In this document: piece after piece, positions 30,950 through 42,574 of the stretch
Position numbering within the stretch: the first letter of the stretch is position 1
How the letters are laid out: each line of letters opens with the position of its first letter
NCBI GenBank assembly: GCA_015680685.1
Contig: MNCI01022408.1
Span: 466,459-530,458 of the forward strand
Reading direction: 5' to 3'
Length of the DNA: 64,000 nucleotides
From: Gnetum montanum
Taxonomy: Eukaryota > Streptophyta > Gnetopsida > Gnetales > Gnetaceae
Notes under the pieces: generated by a model
What the model was told of the DNA's origin: nothing
Databases searched by the model: none
The model's input: the letters and a program-made list of their open reading frames with translations, nothing else
Made by a program: the position numbers and the translations under genes

Positions 30950-33801
30950 AGATGATTATTAATTCATACAGGCTCAAAGTTGTGTTTGTTTTTTTGAGAG
31001 CCTGTTTAACTTGTGCCAATGTATCCAGGAAGTCTTTTCTTCTTTTTGTTGTTTTGGTGGCTTTTACCTCCTCCATATGACCCAAGAGAAAAATATCCTA
31101 GGGAGGAGATTTAGCCTTTACTTGTGCAATAGGTTTATAAGCCTTAGTGCTCATTTTTTGGTTGTTTGCACTTGCATTGGTAGTTTGAGATGATGAGGCC
31201 ATGGGGATAGCTAACAAAAAGACGAGCTTAGGAGGGCCTAACTCTAAATGTTCCTTAATCATTTTCTTAGTGAGAGGCTCATTGGATCTTTTGGGATGCA
31301 ACTTTGGAGAAGTAGGATGTGATGCAGTTCCTACCAATTGACCTTGGGTAGGTTGGGGGGTCCACACGTCATGGAACCCTAATGAAAAAAGGTGTCTGGG
31401 TTGCTATTTTTGTGGCATGCTACGAGGCCCTAACCACAAAGGATGTCATGGGCACCTAAGATGGTGCTCTGATGATGAAAGGGGACTATGGTCTAGTAGA
31501 CATTGAGGCCCCAGTGTTACTAGAGGGCACATAAACCACAAATGGTTCAACATTAGTTCAACATCAATATCAACATTGATAGCATTGATGATGTAAATTG
31601 CACTGCTAGCATTGAGGAGGTATTTATAGACCTTTATTGATTGGTTCTCTAGGTGCATGGGATTACTATTATCAAGGACTAGTTTTCCTTGATCGATCAT
31701 GCACTGGATGTCATCTTTTAATGCCAAGCAATAATTTGCGTCATGGCCATGCAACTGGTGATAATTACATAATTGGTCCAATCTAAATTTCTTAGGGACT
31801 AAGGGCTCATTTGGCATAGCTACTGAAGGGTTTTTGAGGACTTTTCAGTACCTCTCATGGTGTTTACGTGCATCCTTAGACATTTTCTTGTGTTGGATAC
31901 ACCTAGCACAAAGCAACTGATCCAACATCTTAAATAGCTTGATAGGCAATGAGGTGTACTTTGATCAATCGTTACACTCAAATTTTGGCCTTAGGATAGC
32001 TTGCCGCATGGCTGATGATGGTGTGGGTTGGTTGGTTCTCGTAGTGCTAAAAATTGATGCTTTTTTATTGCTATCTAGGGCTTTAGGCACCTTGGCTATT
32101 GGTTTAGGGCTATTGAATTTGGCCTCATCGGCTATAGCTACAATGGTTGCTATTACCTTACCCTTTTCCTTGTCCTTTTCTATGTGCACATTTTTATAAG
32201 CCACATAGGCTGGATTCTTACTAGCCTCTACCATATCTTGTATACTCTTTATTTGAGCAAAGGCTTGGTTGAGGCAACACAGGGTAGATAGTACAATTTT
32301 GACTTAATAAAGTCATTTACCATACCTTTGAAGATGGCCAGAAGGTGGGTTTCTACTATTGGATCATGAATTTCATTGAGGGAAGCACTCCACCATTGTA
32401 TGAATTTTTGCACTAACTCTAGAGCCCCAATGCCTAACGTCCGTTAGTTGGTCCAAGATGGCCTCGAGCTTCAAGTTGTACTTGAAATGGATTACAAATT
32501 ATCTAAGCAATTCTTCCAAACTAGATATGAAATCCCTAGGGAGTGCATGGTACCAATTGAGTGCCTTGCTGGTTAAGCACATGGCAAAGACATGAATGAT
32601 TGCATGTGGCCATGCTTGTAGTAACAGGCATTCAGAATGAAAAGTTACAAGGTGCGCATTGGGATCCCCTTCACCATTGTACTTTGTGAACTAAGGAAGC
32701 TAGACCCTAGGAGGCAAGGTCAATGATAGAACCATAGAAATGATGGGGTCATCTTAGTAGAAGTCCATCACATGGATCATTTCTAAGTTAGTAGCTTTAA
32801 GTTTCCTAACTTCCTCCATTGATGTTTGAATGAGTTGGAATGCTTGGTCCAAACTCAGGGAAGATGCTGCTGGTTGTACCAACTATGCTACTCATGGTGC
32901 TATCTGAATGGCCCACTACCCTATTGTGGGTTGTAAAACCACACAATATGCTTGTTGCATTTTCTACTATGTGTATTGTTGGGTGTGTGACTATTGTGCC
33001 ATAGGCACAAAGGCTGGAGTCCACCACGTGGTTGTGGCTTGCGTTGTTGTTGGAGGTGCCAACAAGATGGTTGGGATGAAGGAAACCTAGCTCGTATGTG
33101 GTTGAGACAAGGGCATCGTATCCACATAAATCTATGTGGGCATCACAAATGTTGGCAGGAAAGGCTTTGTAGATTGGGTAGAAATGATGAAGGAAAAGGT
33201 TGTAGAGGATCCTACACCATGTTTTGTGTGTAGTACTTAGTGGATTGCTACCATAGGTGTGGACTTGGATGGTGAGAGTGATGATACTACCTCAAAGAAG
33301 GTACAAAATTATGATTAATGTGGGACAAAACTGGAAACAAGCTATTGGATTAGAGACATAGAATGAAACTTCACTCTCTGAACATGCCTCAAATTCCTCT
33401 TTCCCATCCTGCAAGGGTTCATCGTAGTTTGATGTTGCATCATTTTCATTAGGTCCACTAACTCTAATGAGTTGGTCTAGCAACCACCTAAAGTTGTTAG
33501 TAAGTAGGATGAAGGCGTCAGGTGTAGGAATGAATTCCTTCATATTCTAGTGTATGATTTCAATGTTGTGCTTTGCATCTAGTTCTTGGCAATCTAGGGA
33601 TAGACTTTCCTAAAGTTTCACAAAAAGGAAGTTGTATCTTTCATCATCAAGCACCATGTGCTTAGGTGATTGGTTGCACAGTCTACGTGACTGTCATTGT
33701 GGTTGTACGGGACTATGTGGAGGCTCAATGTCCACCACCTGTTGGATGGGAAAAGCCACCTCTATGCTCAAGGTAGAAGTTGAAGGGTTTACATGATTCA
33801 T
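30950..33801 (-). pseudogene. gag of element A (broken)
   Basis: The start at 33801 reads MNHVNPSTSTLSIEVAFPIQ, parallel to B. Further blocks: DDERYNFLFVKL; NMKEFIPTPDAFILL and NNFRWLLDQL (33292-33543); a region at 31965-32234 with NVHIEKDKEKGK; LDQLCNYHQLHGHDANYCLALKDD (31446-31817), the GHD...C..LK block; and a hinge with QPTQGQLVGTASHPTSPKL (31098-31367). Stops and frameshifts separate them. The order is identical to that in B. Confidence 0.82.
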
Positions 33802-34255
33802 GTTATTGTGTAAAGATGTAGAAAATGATAGTGCTAAACAGAAAATGGTTAAGTGCAGAGAATGTTGAAAAAATGGCTAAGTATGAGAAATTTTGAAACT
33901 AGGCAAAAAAGTGATTAACTTTGAAAATGCTGCTAAAAATTGACTAACTTTGGTGTTATGCTTACTATGCTCTGAAGGGTTGTCACACTCTCTAGAGCAC
34001 CCAAAGCTTGACACAATGGATACATTTGGGCTTTTGTCCTACGAGGTTCTAGGAGAACCAACAACTAGGACCAATCTACATAAACCAAATCAAAGATAAC
34101 TCCTATGTTGACCTATGATCTAGCTACTACTACTGTAGGTCCATAGGGGTGTGACATCTACGCTAGCTTGAAACTAGTAATGAAGGTGCAGAAAGAACAC
34201 GGGACTACCCTTGAACATAGAAGGAATGGGAGGCCCTCCTTCTAGAGCCAAAAAT
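33802..34255 (-). other. leader and primer binding site of element A
   Basis: Non-coding leader. The primer site is at 34232-34250 (TGGCTCTAGAAGGAGGGCC on the minus strand), five nucleotides inside the LTR end at 34256. The leader block with ACTCCTATGTTGACCTATGA is shared with B near 23730. Confidence 0.6.
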
Positions 34256-36133
34256 TGTGATGATCGAAAACATTAAGAGGTCAGTGAGCATATAGCCTAA
34301 CCCTGAGTCTATGAAAGGGCCATGCTAGAAAATGGAAACGAGATGCCCTAAATGGTCTTGTCAATTAGACAAGGACTTATGAGGTGTTAAGATGACCATG
34401 AGTCAGAGGGGTGTATGCAGCGTTACATGTAGGCATTGGGGCTGACTAAGCTAGAGCATAGCAAAAGTAATGTAAACATGCAAATATGTATGAAACAATG
34501 AGAAAATACAAGTGTTACATTGAATACCAAAGAGAAATGCTTAAGAAATGCAATGAAACTTGAGAACAAAAGTGCACCGCCTTAAATGGGGGAGCATAGC
34601 TATTGCAGGAAAAGAGGTGAGAGAGGTACACAGTGTATAGGTAGGCATAGAGGTAGCGTAGCAGTGTATTCATAGTCTATAATATGTCTAGGGAGTGGAA
34701 TTGATGGCTTCCATAGGGACTAAACTTACTAGGTTGGTTGTTGCTATATTCCATAGGTACAATGATGAATTGTGTTTTGGGACATGCGAAAGTGCAAAGT
34801 ACAAGGTGTGCTCAAGTGCTCAAGCGTAAGAGTGCTAGAAATGCTCTGAATGCTAAAATGCCTAATGCTTTTTTGATTTTCCAACCTCTTGAATGTTGAA
34901 TGCTAAGGTATTTATAGGGCTAGGGTTACCGTGAAATGTAGATTAGGTGTCATATGACACAAGATGCAGATTGGGCTCCATGTGACATGAGGGTAGATGG
35001 TGCTACGCTAACCTTTGCTATGCTTCCATGGGAGTAACAAAGTGCTACACTCTATAGTATTGTAATGGGTCCCCATAAACTACGAAATTGTGACTACACT
35101 ACCAAGACTACATGTGCCAGAGTGTGGAGGACTACAATGTACTTGTAAACAATGTAAAATAATGCAATTTGAAGGCTATGCTTTGGAACCACATCTTTCC
35201 CTCTTTCGAGTAGGGACAATCATCAGAGCAATTTTGAGGACAAATGGGGATGCAGAAGAGATAAAAATTGTTGATCCTACTTGTTGAAGGAATGTCAAAG
35301 CTAAGACGAAGGCTGGTGTTGAGTTCTGGAGGCTTTTCTTCAGTGTCAAGCTAGCTATGCTCTAGAGTGTAACACAACACTTGGTCAAATTTTGCAAAAT
35401 CTTGATGTCCCACACTAGTCATACTAGCTATGCTCTAGAGCGTAGTTGGGATACGTAGCCAAAATTTGATAGAATGTGTAGTTTTCTTTCATGGTACACT
35501 GGGTACACTTTGGGGTGTAGTAGGAGAGGTAGCTTTGGGAGTTAGAAAATTTGCCAAATGTCTCTTTCATGCTGATCTCGCTTTATAGCTTCTTGCCCGA
35601 CTCTTAGGCAAAACTAGGCACTAAAAAAATATGCTACGTTGGCTACACTAGGGAGCGTAGCAACCCAAAAGATAGAAAATTTGCCGAACTATTTTTTTTT
35701 CAAGTAATCCTAGTAGCCTCTAGCTTGGCACTTGGATGAAGTGGCCACTAGAACATGTGCTACGCTGGCTACATTGGGGAGCATAGTGAGTGTGGCAACC
35801 CAAGAGATAGAATATTTGCTGAACTATTTCATTCATCCTAAGAAACCTTGACAACTTCTGGCTTGGCACTTAGGCAACCTGGCCATGGAAGTGTATGCTA
35901 TGTTGGCTATGATGGGGAGTGTAGTAGGTAGAATGAGAGCATAGCAAAAAACATAGAAAAATTTTAATGCAGCTACTATTGACACTTAGAAAATTTTGCA
36001 AAACAAGCCTTGATGCATGCTACACTAGCTATGCTACGAAGCATAGCACCAACACTTAGAAAAATTTGCCAAGTTTTGACACTTTTACAAATTTGCAATT
36101 AAGGTGCTAAAGCCTAAAATTGGTGGTGTTTCA
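34256..36133 (-). repeat. 5' LTR of element A
   Basis: It begins TGTGATGATCG and ends GGTGGTGTTTCA on the plus strand. It is collinear with the B LTRs, with a small deletion near the start. It contains several CTACGCT...AGCGTAG-type inverted-repeat units in decayed form, for example GCTACACTAGGGAGCGTAGC near 35645. Confidence 0.82.
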
Positions 36134-39100
36134 TTACCTTATGGAGATCTCAATGATGCTAAAATATAGCCATTACAATGTTGCTAATACTCTGATGATG
36201 GCACATAGGGCCCACACATTGTTCCAAAACTTACCTAGCACCACGTATCATCTACAAGGTAAGCATAGTCATTATAGTGTTTTCATGTTTTTTTTTGGCT
36301 TTATTGGCTAAACTACCTTTCCTCTTCACTAGTCTTATGAACTTCTTGCAAGTATAAGATTGATGATCAAGGCTTAATCATTAATAATCAAATATTGGCA
36401 GTGTCTCAAAATTCCCTAGATGAATTCACCAAGGACCCTTAGATCAGAACTATTGTGTATCAATAGTTAACAGGGGACTTTGATGCCTATGCTACAAGGT
36501 TCAACATTGTATATAAGAAGTGTAAGGATGATAGGATGATGCACAATTGGTGGCTAGACTTTGATAATTCCATGGATCAGAACTTTGTAGCCAAGACCTC
36601 CACTCAAACTATACCAAACAAGAAAAGGAAAGGTAAACATAAAGGCTATGGCTTCTAATTTTTTATGGTTATGAACATTCTAATTATTCTATTACTTTGA
36701 CTAGCTATTAAACTTTCTTATGTTGATGCTAAACTTTGATTGTTGCTTTGTAGAACCTTCCACCTTTGTTGATGTCACCATACCACTTTTAGGGGCACAT
36801 CATGAGGATACTCTCATCTTGAAGTTTGGTGAGGTGATACCAGCATAGGAGTGGCTAAGGGAATAGGTGCTTGAGTACATTCAAGCAAACATCCAACGTG
36901 TAGGTTTGCTTGATGTATTTATGGAACCCATTCCTTCCATCCTTGTTACGGAGATGTTGCATGTCATTAACTCCTTTGATTAGAAGGCTGGTCATTTTAT
37001 CACCATCACCTAGGGTGTGAAGGTTAACATGGACATTGATGAGGGCCTCTTTTGCAATTTTTTTTTTGTCCCTACTAATAAGGCAAAGGTTCCCACCAAG
37101 ATAGTAAATGAATCTACCCATCATGAGGAATTTTTGAAGTGGCTTCGTGTTAACATGGGCGACTTCAAAATTTCCATGGATGGCTCCATGAATCCTAATG
37201 CAAAGGATTCATACCCTTTGTTTAGGTCTCATGCATTTCCTAAACTATTATTGCAAAAGATGCTGATTGAAATTGTGCAGGGATGGACATTTAAGAAGGT
37301 CCTGATGGATTGCACTCAATTTAATTAGGCAATTTCTTTGACTATTGGACTTCAAGAGGAGATCCTTAGAATCATGTGGATACCTCTACAATAATCCATA
37401 TGCATTTTGCATTTTTTACAAGTTATTTGAAGATATTTTTAGAGTTTCTAGTGGTGTATATGAATGGGTGATGGATTTCCCAAGATCCAACCAACTTTCT
37501 AAGCCTTGGATAAAGCACATATATCCAATGATGTAGGCCTAGAACCCATGAGAAGGGATGGATGATATGTTGTCCATTACCACAAAGGATCTTGATGTTA
37601 GGTAGTGTGAGTCCCTTGGCAGCAAGAATGACAAGGAGCCTCTCACATTCCCAAAAAATTTCTTGGAGGCCAAGTGACTATGTAGGGAAGTTAAACTAGC
37701 AACCAAGGAGAAGTTCAAGAGGTCCATGGAGGAAGCACCACTAGCATCAGACCAACCTACCCTAAAGAAGGTTAAGTTTAAGCTTAGTCCATTGCAGTAG
37801 GTAGTCATAGGTATTCTTTGTTTAAGTTTGGATATTTTATGTTTTGAAATTTATGGCTAATTTATGGTTTCATGTGTTAACTAGTTTTCTATGTGCTATG
37901 GTTGTAGATAAATATTAGGCTATGGAAACCCAAACTACCACAAAGGCATAATAAAGGCATCTAGAAGAGGCACTCCTAAAGAAACCTAATATTGAAGGGT
38001 TTTCCAATGTGGATATAAATGATCTAGATGCCTTGTTTAGTGAGGCAATGTTGAGTACATCCCTGATCATCATCCCAAAGGAGGAGGAGCTAGGTATGCC
38101 CATGCCTTAATATTTTTGTTATATCTTATAGTTTAATTTTGGTTTTTATCCTAACAATTTGATAATTCTTATGCTTATAGTAGTTCCTAAGATAACAATG
38201 CAAGCACTTGTCCCAAAGTTTCATGTGAAACCATGGGTGGAGACTCTAGACAAGGTGGAGTNAAAGTTTCATGTGAAACCATGGGTGGAGACTCTAGACA
38301 AGGTGGAGTTCATGTGTGGGATGGCTAAGGACATCATCAACCTAGCTGCAATAGGTTGCACCTAAGCTAGGTAAGGAATTTGTTTTATGTGCCTTAGTTG
38401 TTTGTCTATGCTATAGGTTATGCTTGTGTCATGGATATTTTAGGTTGTACATTATGTTTATAATTATATTTCATGCTTTTGTAGTGCCTTCTATTAAGTG
38501 GGACCCTAGCAAAGACATAGAGATTGACTCCTTACCTAAGCTTCCCTCTAATGTATCTAGTATATCCTTGAAGTTGTATGAGAATGCTACTGATCTAGCA
38601 ATGTGAAGTAAAAAAACTTCATAGAAGCTAGAGAGGTCCAATGAATCCTTATGGAAGGAAGTTATGGCCTTAAGGGAGAAGACTCAATGGAAAGAAAAAA
38701 CTATTAGAGATCTCCAAAACTATAAGGCCTTTGTGGAAGCCCAAGCGGCTAACTTAGGAAAATTATAGACTAGGAAGATCATAGGGCCTGCTACTAGCAT
38801 GTCATTCAGGGGAAAGTGGTAGTCTAATGGGAGATAATGGAATAACGTATGTAGATGGACCTCATCTCCTAGAATGTTAGGGATTGGAAAGCTCACTGCA
38901 CTTGGATCCTAGAGTGGATAAGAAACAAAAGGCCCAAAAGTAACAGTGCAAGGTGGATCATGAGGCCTACCTTAAGTAGATCAAGGAGGAATGGGTTGAA
39001 TAGTGCAAGATAGAGCTATTCATCCAAGGGATCCAAGAAAAGAGTGCTTATTAGCTTTTTAAGAGTACTCTGATGGTGGAGCAATCCTCTACTACTCAGA

Positions 39101-39467
39101 TTACCACTACTACATGCAAGACCTCTCCGTGTACTATTGCCTAGGAGCCACCTACTTGGACTATGGTAGATAGGACTAGCATCCTTTCTGGCATTGATCT
39201 TGGGGATGTTAACTAGGTCAACATGACAAAGGACCAAATATTCTATCATTTGGAGGAAGGAATTCCACATCTAACCCCAAAAGTTATGGAGTTGAAATCC
39301 CCATAGGTTTGAGATATTTTATGTTTTCTATTTTTAGTTTTTGGTCATGGTTTTGGCTATTGGTTGCTAACTAGCTATGTGTTATTGTATTTTAGGCATC
39401 AGGAGACATTGGCAACCCCAGTGGCCATGGTGGGAATTACCCACCCCTTCCTCCAAATGCCTCTTAG
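36134..39467 (+). pseudogene. antisense multi-exon gene of element D (5' truncated by A)
   Basis: The gene is cut inside exon 2 by A. Suggested borders: exon 2 ends 36258 before GTAAGCA and encodes HTLFQNLPSTTYHLQG, like HTIFYNPPGTIYYAGG in B. The next exon reads KIDDQGLIINNQ. A donor GTAAACA lies near 36633 and an acceptor TTTGTAG near 36751. The exon equivalent to B exon 4 is open at 37017-37328 (VNMDIDEGLFCNFFFVP). Other sites are GTATGCC near 38092, acceptor TTATAG near 38180, GTAAGGA near 38371, acceptor TTTGTAG near 38483 and a last exon at 39396-39467 (ASGDIGNPSGHGG, then stop). PWVETLDK at about 38230 is shared with B. The relationship to A and B is clear in protein order but distant. 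Confidence 0.55.
38215..38309. other. perfect 47-bp direct repeat around a single N (probable assembly join)
   Basis: Bases 38215-38261 recur exactly at 38263-38309 with N at 38262 between them. In B the corresponding PWVETLDK segment is single. The pattern equals that at 3768-3857 and indicates an unmerged contig overlap, not a biological duplication. Confidence 0.85.
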
Positions 39468-39784
39468 TAGCCTCCATTAGCTTAGTTTGTTGACTATTTG
39501 TTTTTATTTTCATGTTTATGGCTATTATTAGCCAAGACTATGTTGTAGATGGTTATTATTATTTTTTGACATTTGTGCCACATAGTATGACAATGGCTAT
39601 GTATGTTATAGAGACTTTAAATTTATATTTAAAATTTTGGTTTTATTTTTGGCTATACATATCTATAGTTGGAGTAAACATTATAAAAATTGTGAATGGC
39701 TTGGTTGACATTTTGGTTATAACATCAGGTGGCTAATCAATGCAATAATAGGCTAAATAGAAAAGAAGTATAAAATATAATTAA

Positions 39785-39950
39785 ATAGACATTTGCCAGT
39801 TTTGGACCATGGCAGATGTAGGTTGTGTAGATTTTTCTAGTTTAGGACCATGGCAAGCCATATTGTGTTATGGTTACATTGCCAATTTAAGGCTGTGGTG
39901 GACCATGGTGCCAATTTAAGGCCATAGTAGGTCATTATGGTGGACCATTT
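39785..39950 (-). repeat. minisatellite 1 of element D
   Basis: About five units follow the antisense gene: CCAGTTTTGGACCATGGCAG, CTAGTTTAGGACCATGGCAA, CCAATTTAAGGCTGTGGTGG and so on. The position matches A and B, so this minisatellite was already in the common ancestor of D and A/B. Confidence 0.7.
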
Positions 39951-40439
39951 TTATAAAAGAAAAATATATATTTATAAGGATTTTTGATGTTTATAATATG
40001 AGTAAAAGTAAAGAAATACTGTAATAAATAAGTAAAAATGCAGATGAACTTAGACAACATGCATAGGCTACTTACATAAAGTGTAAAACAAAAATGCATA
40101 CAAGAGTATAACAAACTAAAAAGGAAAGGTTCAGCTATATGGTTGTTGGTACATCTAGTTATGAGGACATGGGGTGAAAAGGTTAAGATGAGCTTCACTT
40201 GTGTAGAGTCTTCCTAATCTTTGCAAGATTATGGAATGAGTAAGGTCTACTCTACACAAGCTTATATTCCGCATCCTCTTAATGTTAAAAGGGAGTTCAT
40301 CTGATAGGACATCATGTTGCTTATTGTTTCCATCATTGGATTGTTGCCCTCTTTTGGACTATTGGATTTCATGGTTGGAGTGTTTTCATGAGGCTCCACT
40401 TTAGATTCCTATTCTATGTTCACATTGTTGATAGCTAGG

Positions 40440-40790
40440 GGAACCACATTATCACCATGATGATTTCACCTTCCTCACAAGGGAGGTGAATTTCTTTATG
40501 GATGGATGAGGACACAACTCATAATTGAGCTAACCAAGGTCTTCCTAGGATAACGTTAAACCTTGGTATTTCCTCCACCAACAAGAAATTGGTAATTGTT
40601 TGGAATTTCTCTCCTACCACAAATTCTAAGAAGATAGACCTCTTGACAACAACCCTCGATCTATTAAAAGGCTTAAGGAAAACTATTGATGTAGGTTGTA
40701 TTTGCTCAGTTAGGCCCAAGTGTTCAATGATGAAGGTACATGGGATGATGTTAGTTATGGCTCCATCATCAACAGGCACCCGATTTACTT
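40440..40790 (-). pseudogene. protease of element D
   Basis: The open fragment 40519-40779 reads PVDDGAITNIIPCTF with the D-x-G motif, then SIFLEFVVGEKFQT and FNVILGRPWLAQL, the full conserved end block. It is the best-preserved protease of the four. It is preceded by gag and followed by a linker and minisatellite 1. Confidence 0.85.
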
Positions 40791-42574
40791 TAAACTATCC
40801 TATGCATATGGTTATGAATAGAGGAGCCTTAGTTACTTTTCCATTTTGGGGATTAACCTTGATTTTGCTATTGTGAAATGCTAGTGGTGTTGACTTCTCC
40901 TCCCTTGGCAAGGGAGGAACCATCATTGCATGGATGGCTTCCTCATTAGCAAGGATGTCATCACTAATGGGGATAGAAGTTAACATTTTGGCTTGCACCT
41001 CATAATGTGTGGAAAAATTCATGATCAGGTCATACAAACTTAAAGTTGTATTCTTCTACTTGAGGAATTACCTAACTTGGTCTATTTCATTAAGAAATTT
41101 TTATCATTAGTCATGGTCTTGTCACCCTATTTGTGCTTTACTTCCTCCATGCACCCCAAAATGTGAACTTTGGCTTTAGGTTATGGTTGTTGGGGCTTTT
41201 CCTCATCGTTCTAGTTATGGGCTTTAGTGTCCTCCTATGGCTTGTTAGTTGGAGCAAGTTGGGTACAGGAAGTCATGGGTATAGCCAAAATGGGAGTGGG
41301 CTTTGGTAGACCCACTTCCTTTCATGCATTCATCTACTTATCATCCTTATTATTGGGATTTTGCTTATGTTTCTTCCTTTTCTTAGCTCAGGTCTTTTGG
41401 TTGTTAGACATCAGTTGTGAGGAAGAGGTAGTAATATTAGCCACCACAGGAGTTCCTTGTGTAATTGTTTTGGCTAGAGTTGGTTGGGTTGTGTTAGGTT
41501 GAGGTATCCTAATGACAAAAGGATCCCTCATAGGAATTTGTGATGGTACTCTTATAAAGAAGGAGGATATTGAGCTGGTGGAGGCTAAAGAAGTCCTTTC
41601 ATCACAAGGGGATACTTGGATCATGAATGGCTCTCTTAAGGATTTTCTATCATCATCAATGTTCAATGCTGAAATAACATAAGGGCTATCATTAGCATTC
41701 AACGGGTACTTGTAGACTTGCATTGATTGATTTTTTGGTCAAACTAGGTTGAAAGAATCTAAGACTAGCTCCCCCTATCTATCATCCTTTGTAGGTCATC
41801 CTTCAACATGGTACAGAAGTCTATGTCATGACTAGATAGTTGGTGATAATGGAAAAAGCGTTCTAACTTGAAGTACTTTGACAATTAAGGATCAGCTTTC
41901 ACTACTCTAGTGGGATCTTTGGCTATTTCATAGTGCCTATCATGCTTCTTTGGGAAAGCTTTATACATTTGTTTATATTGAATACATCCATTTTTCAAAA
42001 GTTTATCTAAAACATCTGATGTTTTTAATGGTAGTGTAGTGTGTTTGGACCTATCCTTTCTTTCAAAATTAGATCTAGATTTTGTCAATGTAGTGGCCTC
42101 ATAGGCTGATATTTGGTTATTGTGGTCATTACTTGAAGCATTGAGTGGGTTGTTCTTTGGCCCCTAGATTTTGATCTTTGTTTCTTTGGTCATAGTTTCT
42201 ACGATTGTATTGTTTTATTTGTTTCTCTCTTTTTCACTACATGTATGTTGATTTTTATATGCTATGTAGGCCAAATCATGACTAGCCTTCACAACATCCT
42301 CTATATTTTTAGTTTAAGAAAATTCCTAGCTAAGAGACTTTGGATCAAGGTAGTACAACTTGGACTTGATGAATTTATTAATCATTTCCTTAAATATAAC
42401 CAACATGTGGGCCTCAATGATGGATTCTAGTATTTCATTCAGTAGTTCATTCCACTATTGAATGAACTTTTGTACAAGTTCTAGGCATCCATGCTTAATC
42501 TTCATGAATTTCTTAAGTGTTGTGTTAAGCTTCAAGTTATACTTGAAGCAGTTGAAAAATGGGAGAATCAAATC
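40791..42574 (-). pseudogene. gag of element D, 3' part
   Basis: The fragment at 41885-42088 reads NFERKDRSKHTTLPLKTSDVL, matching FECKDHSKYIPLSIKLSNLL of B. The fragment at 41388-41723 is a Thr/Pro/Ser-rich hinge with PFMIQVS and PFVIRIPQPN. The fragment at 40795-41037 is the link to protease. The gag frame is cut at 42574 by element C; its 5' part is at 51856-53060. Confidence 0.75.
42570..42574. other. target-site duplication of element C (AAATC, left copy)
   Basis: AAATC stands directly before C's first base and again directly after its last base (51851-51855). Five bases is the usual duplication length for Ty3/gypsy integrases. It fixes the limits of C exactly and shows that no recombination has joined different elements. 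Confidence 0.85.

Larger units (their letters stand above)
25738..36133 (-). mobile_element. Ty3/gypsy element A, right (5') part
   Basis: It contains, down the minus strand, the 5' LTR (34256-36133), primer site, gag, protease, minisatellite 1 and, on the opposite strand, exons 2 to 8 of the antisense gene. It joins 1-6693 once B is removed. Its outer end at 36133 falls in exon 2 of element D's antisense gene, so A inserted into D. Confidence 0.8.
36134..42574 (-). mobile_element. Ty3/gypsy element D, left segment
   Basis: This is a more divergent relative of A and B with the same order: an opposite-strand multi-exon gene, minisatellite 1, protease, gag. It is cut on the left by A's 5' LTR at 36133, so D's own RT and integrase would lie beyond the left edge, and on the right by C at 42575. 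It resumes at 51856. Confidence 0.75.
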
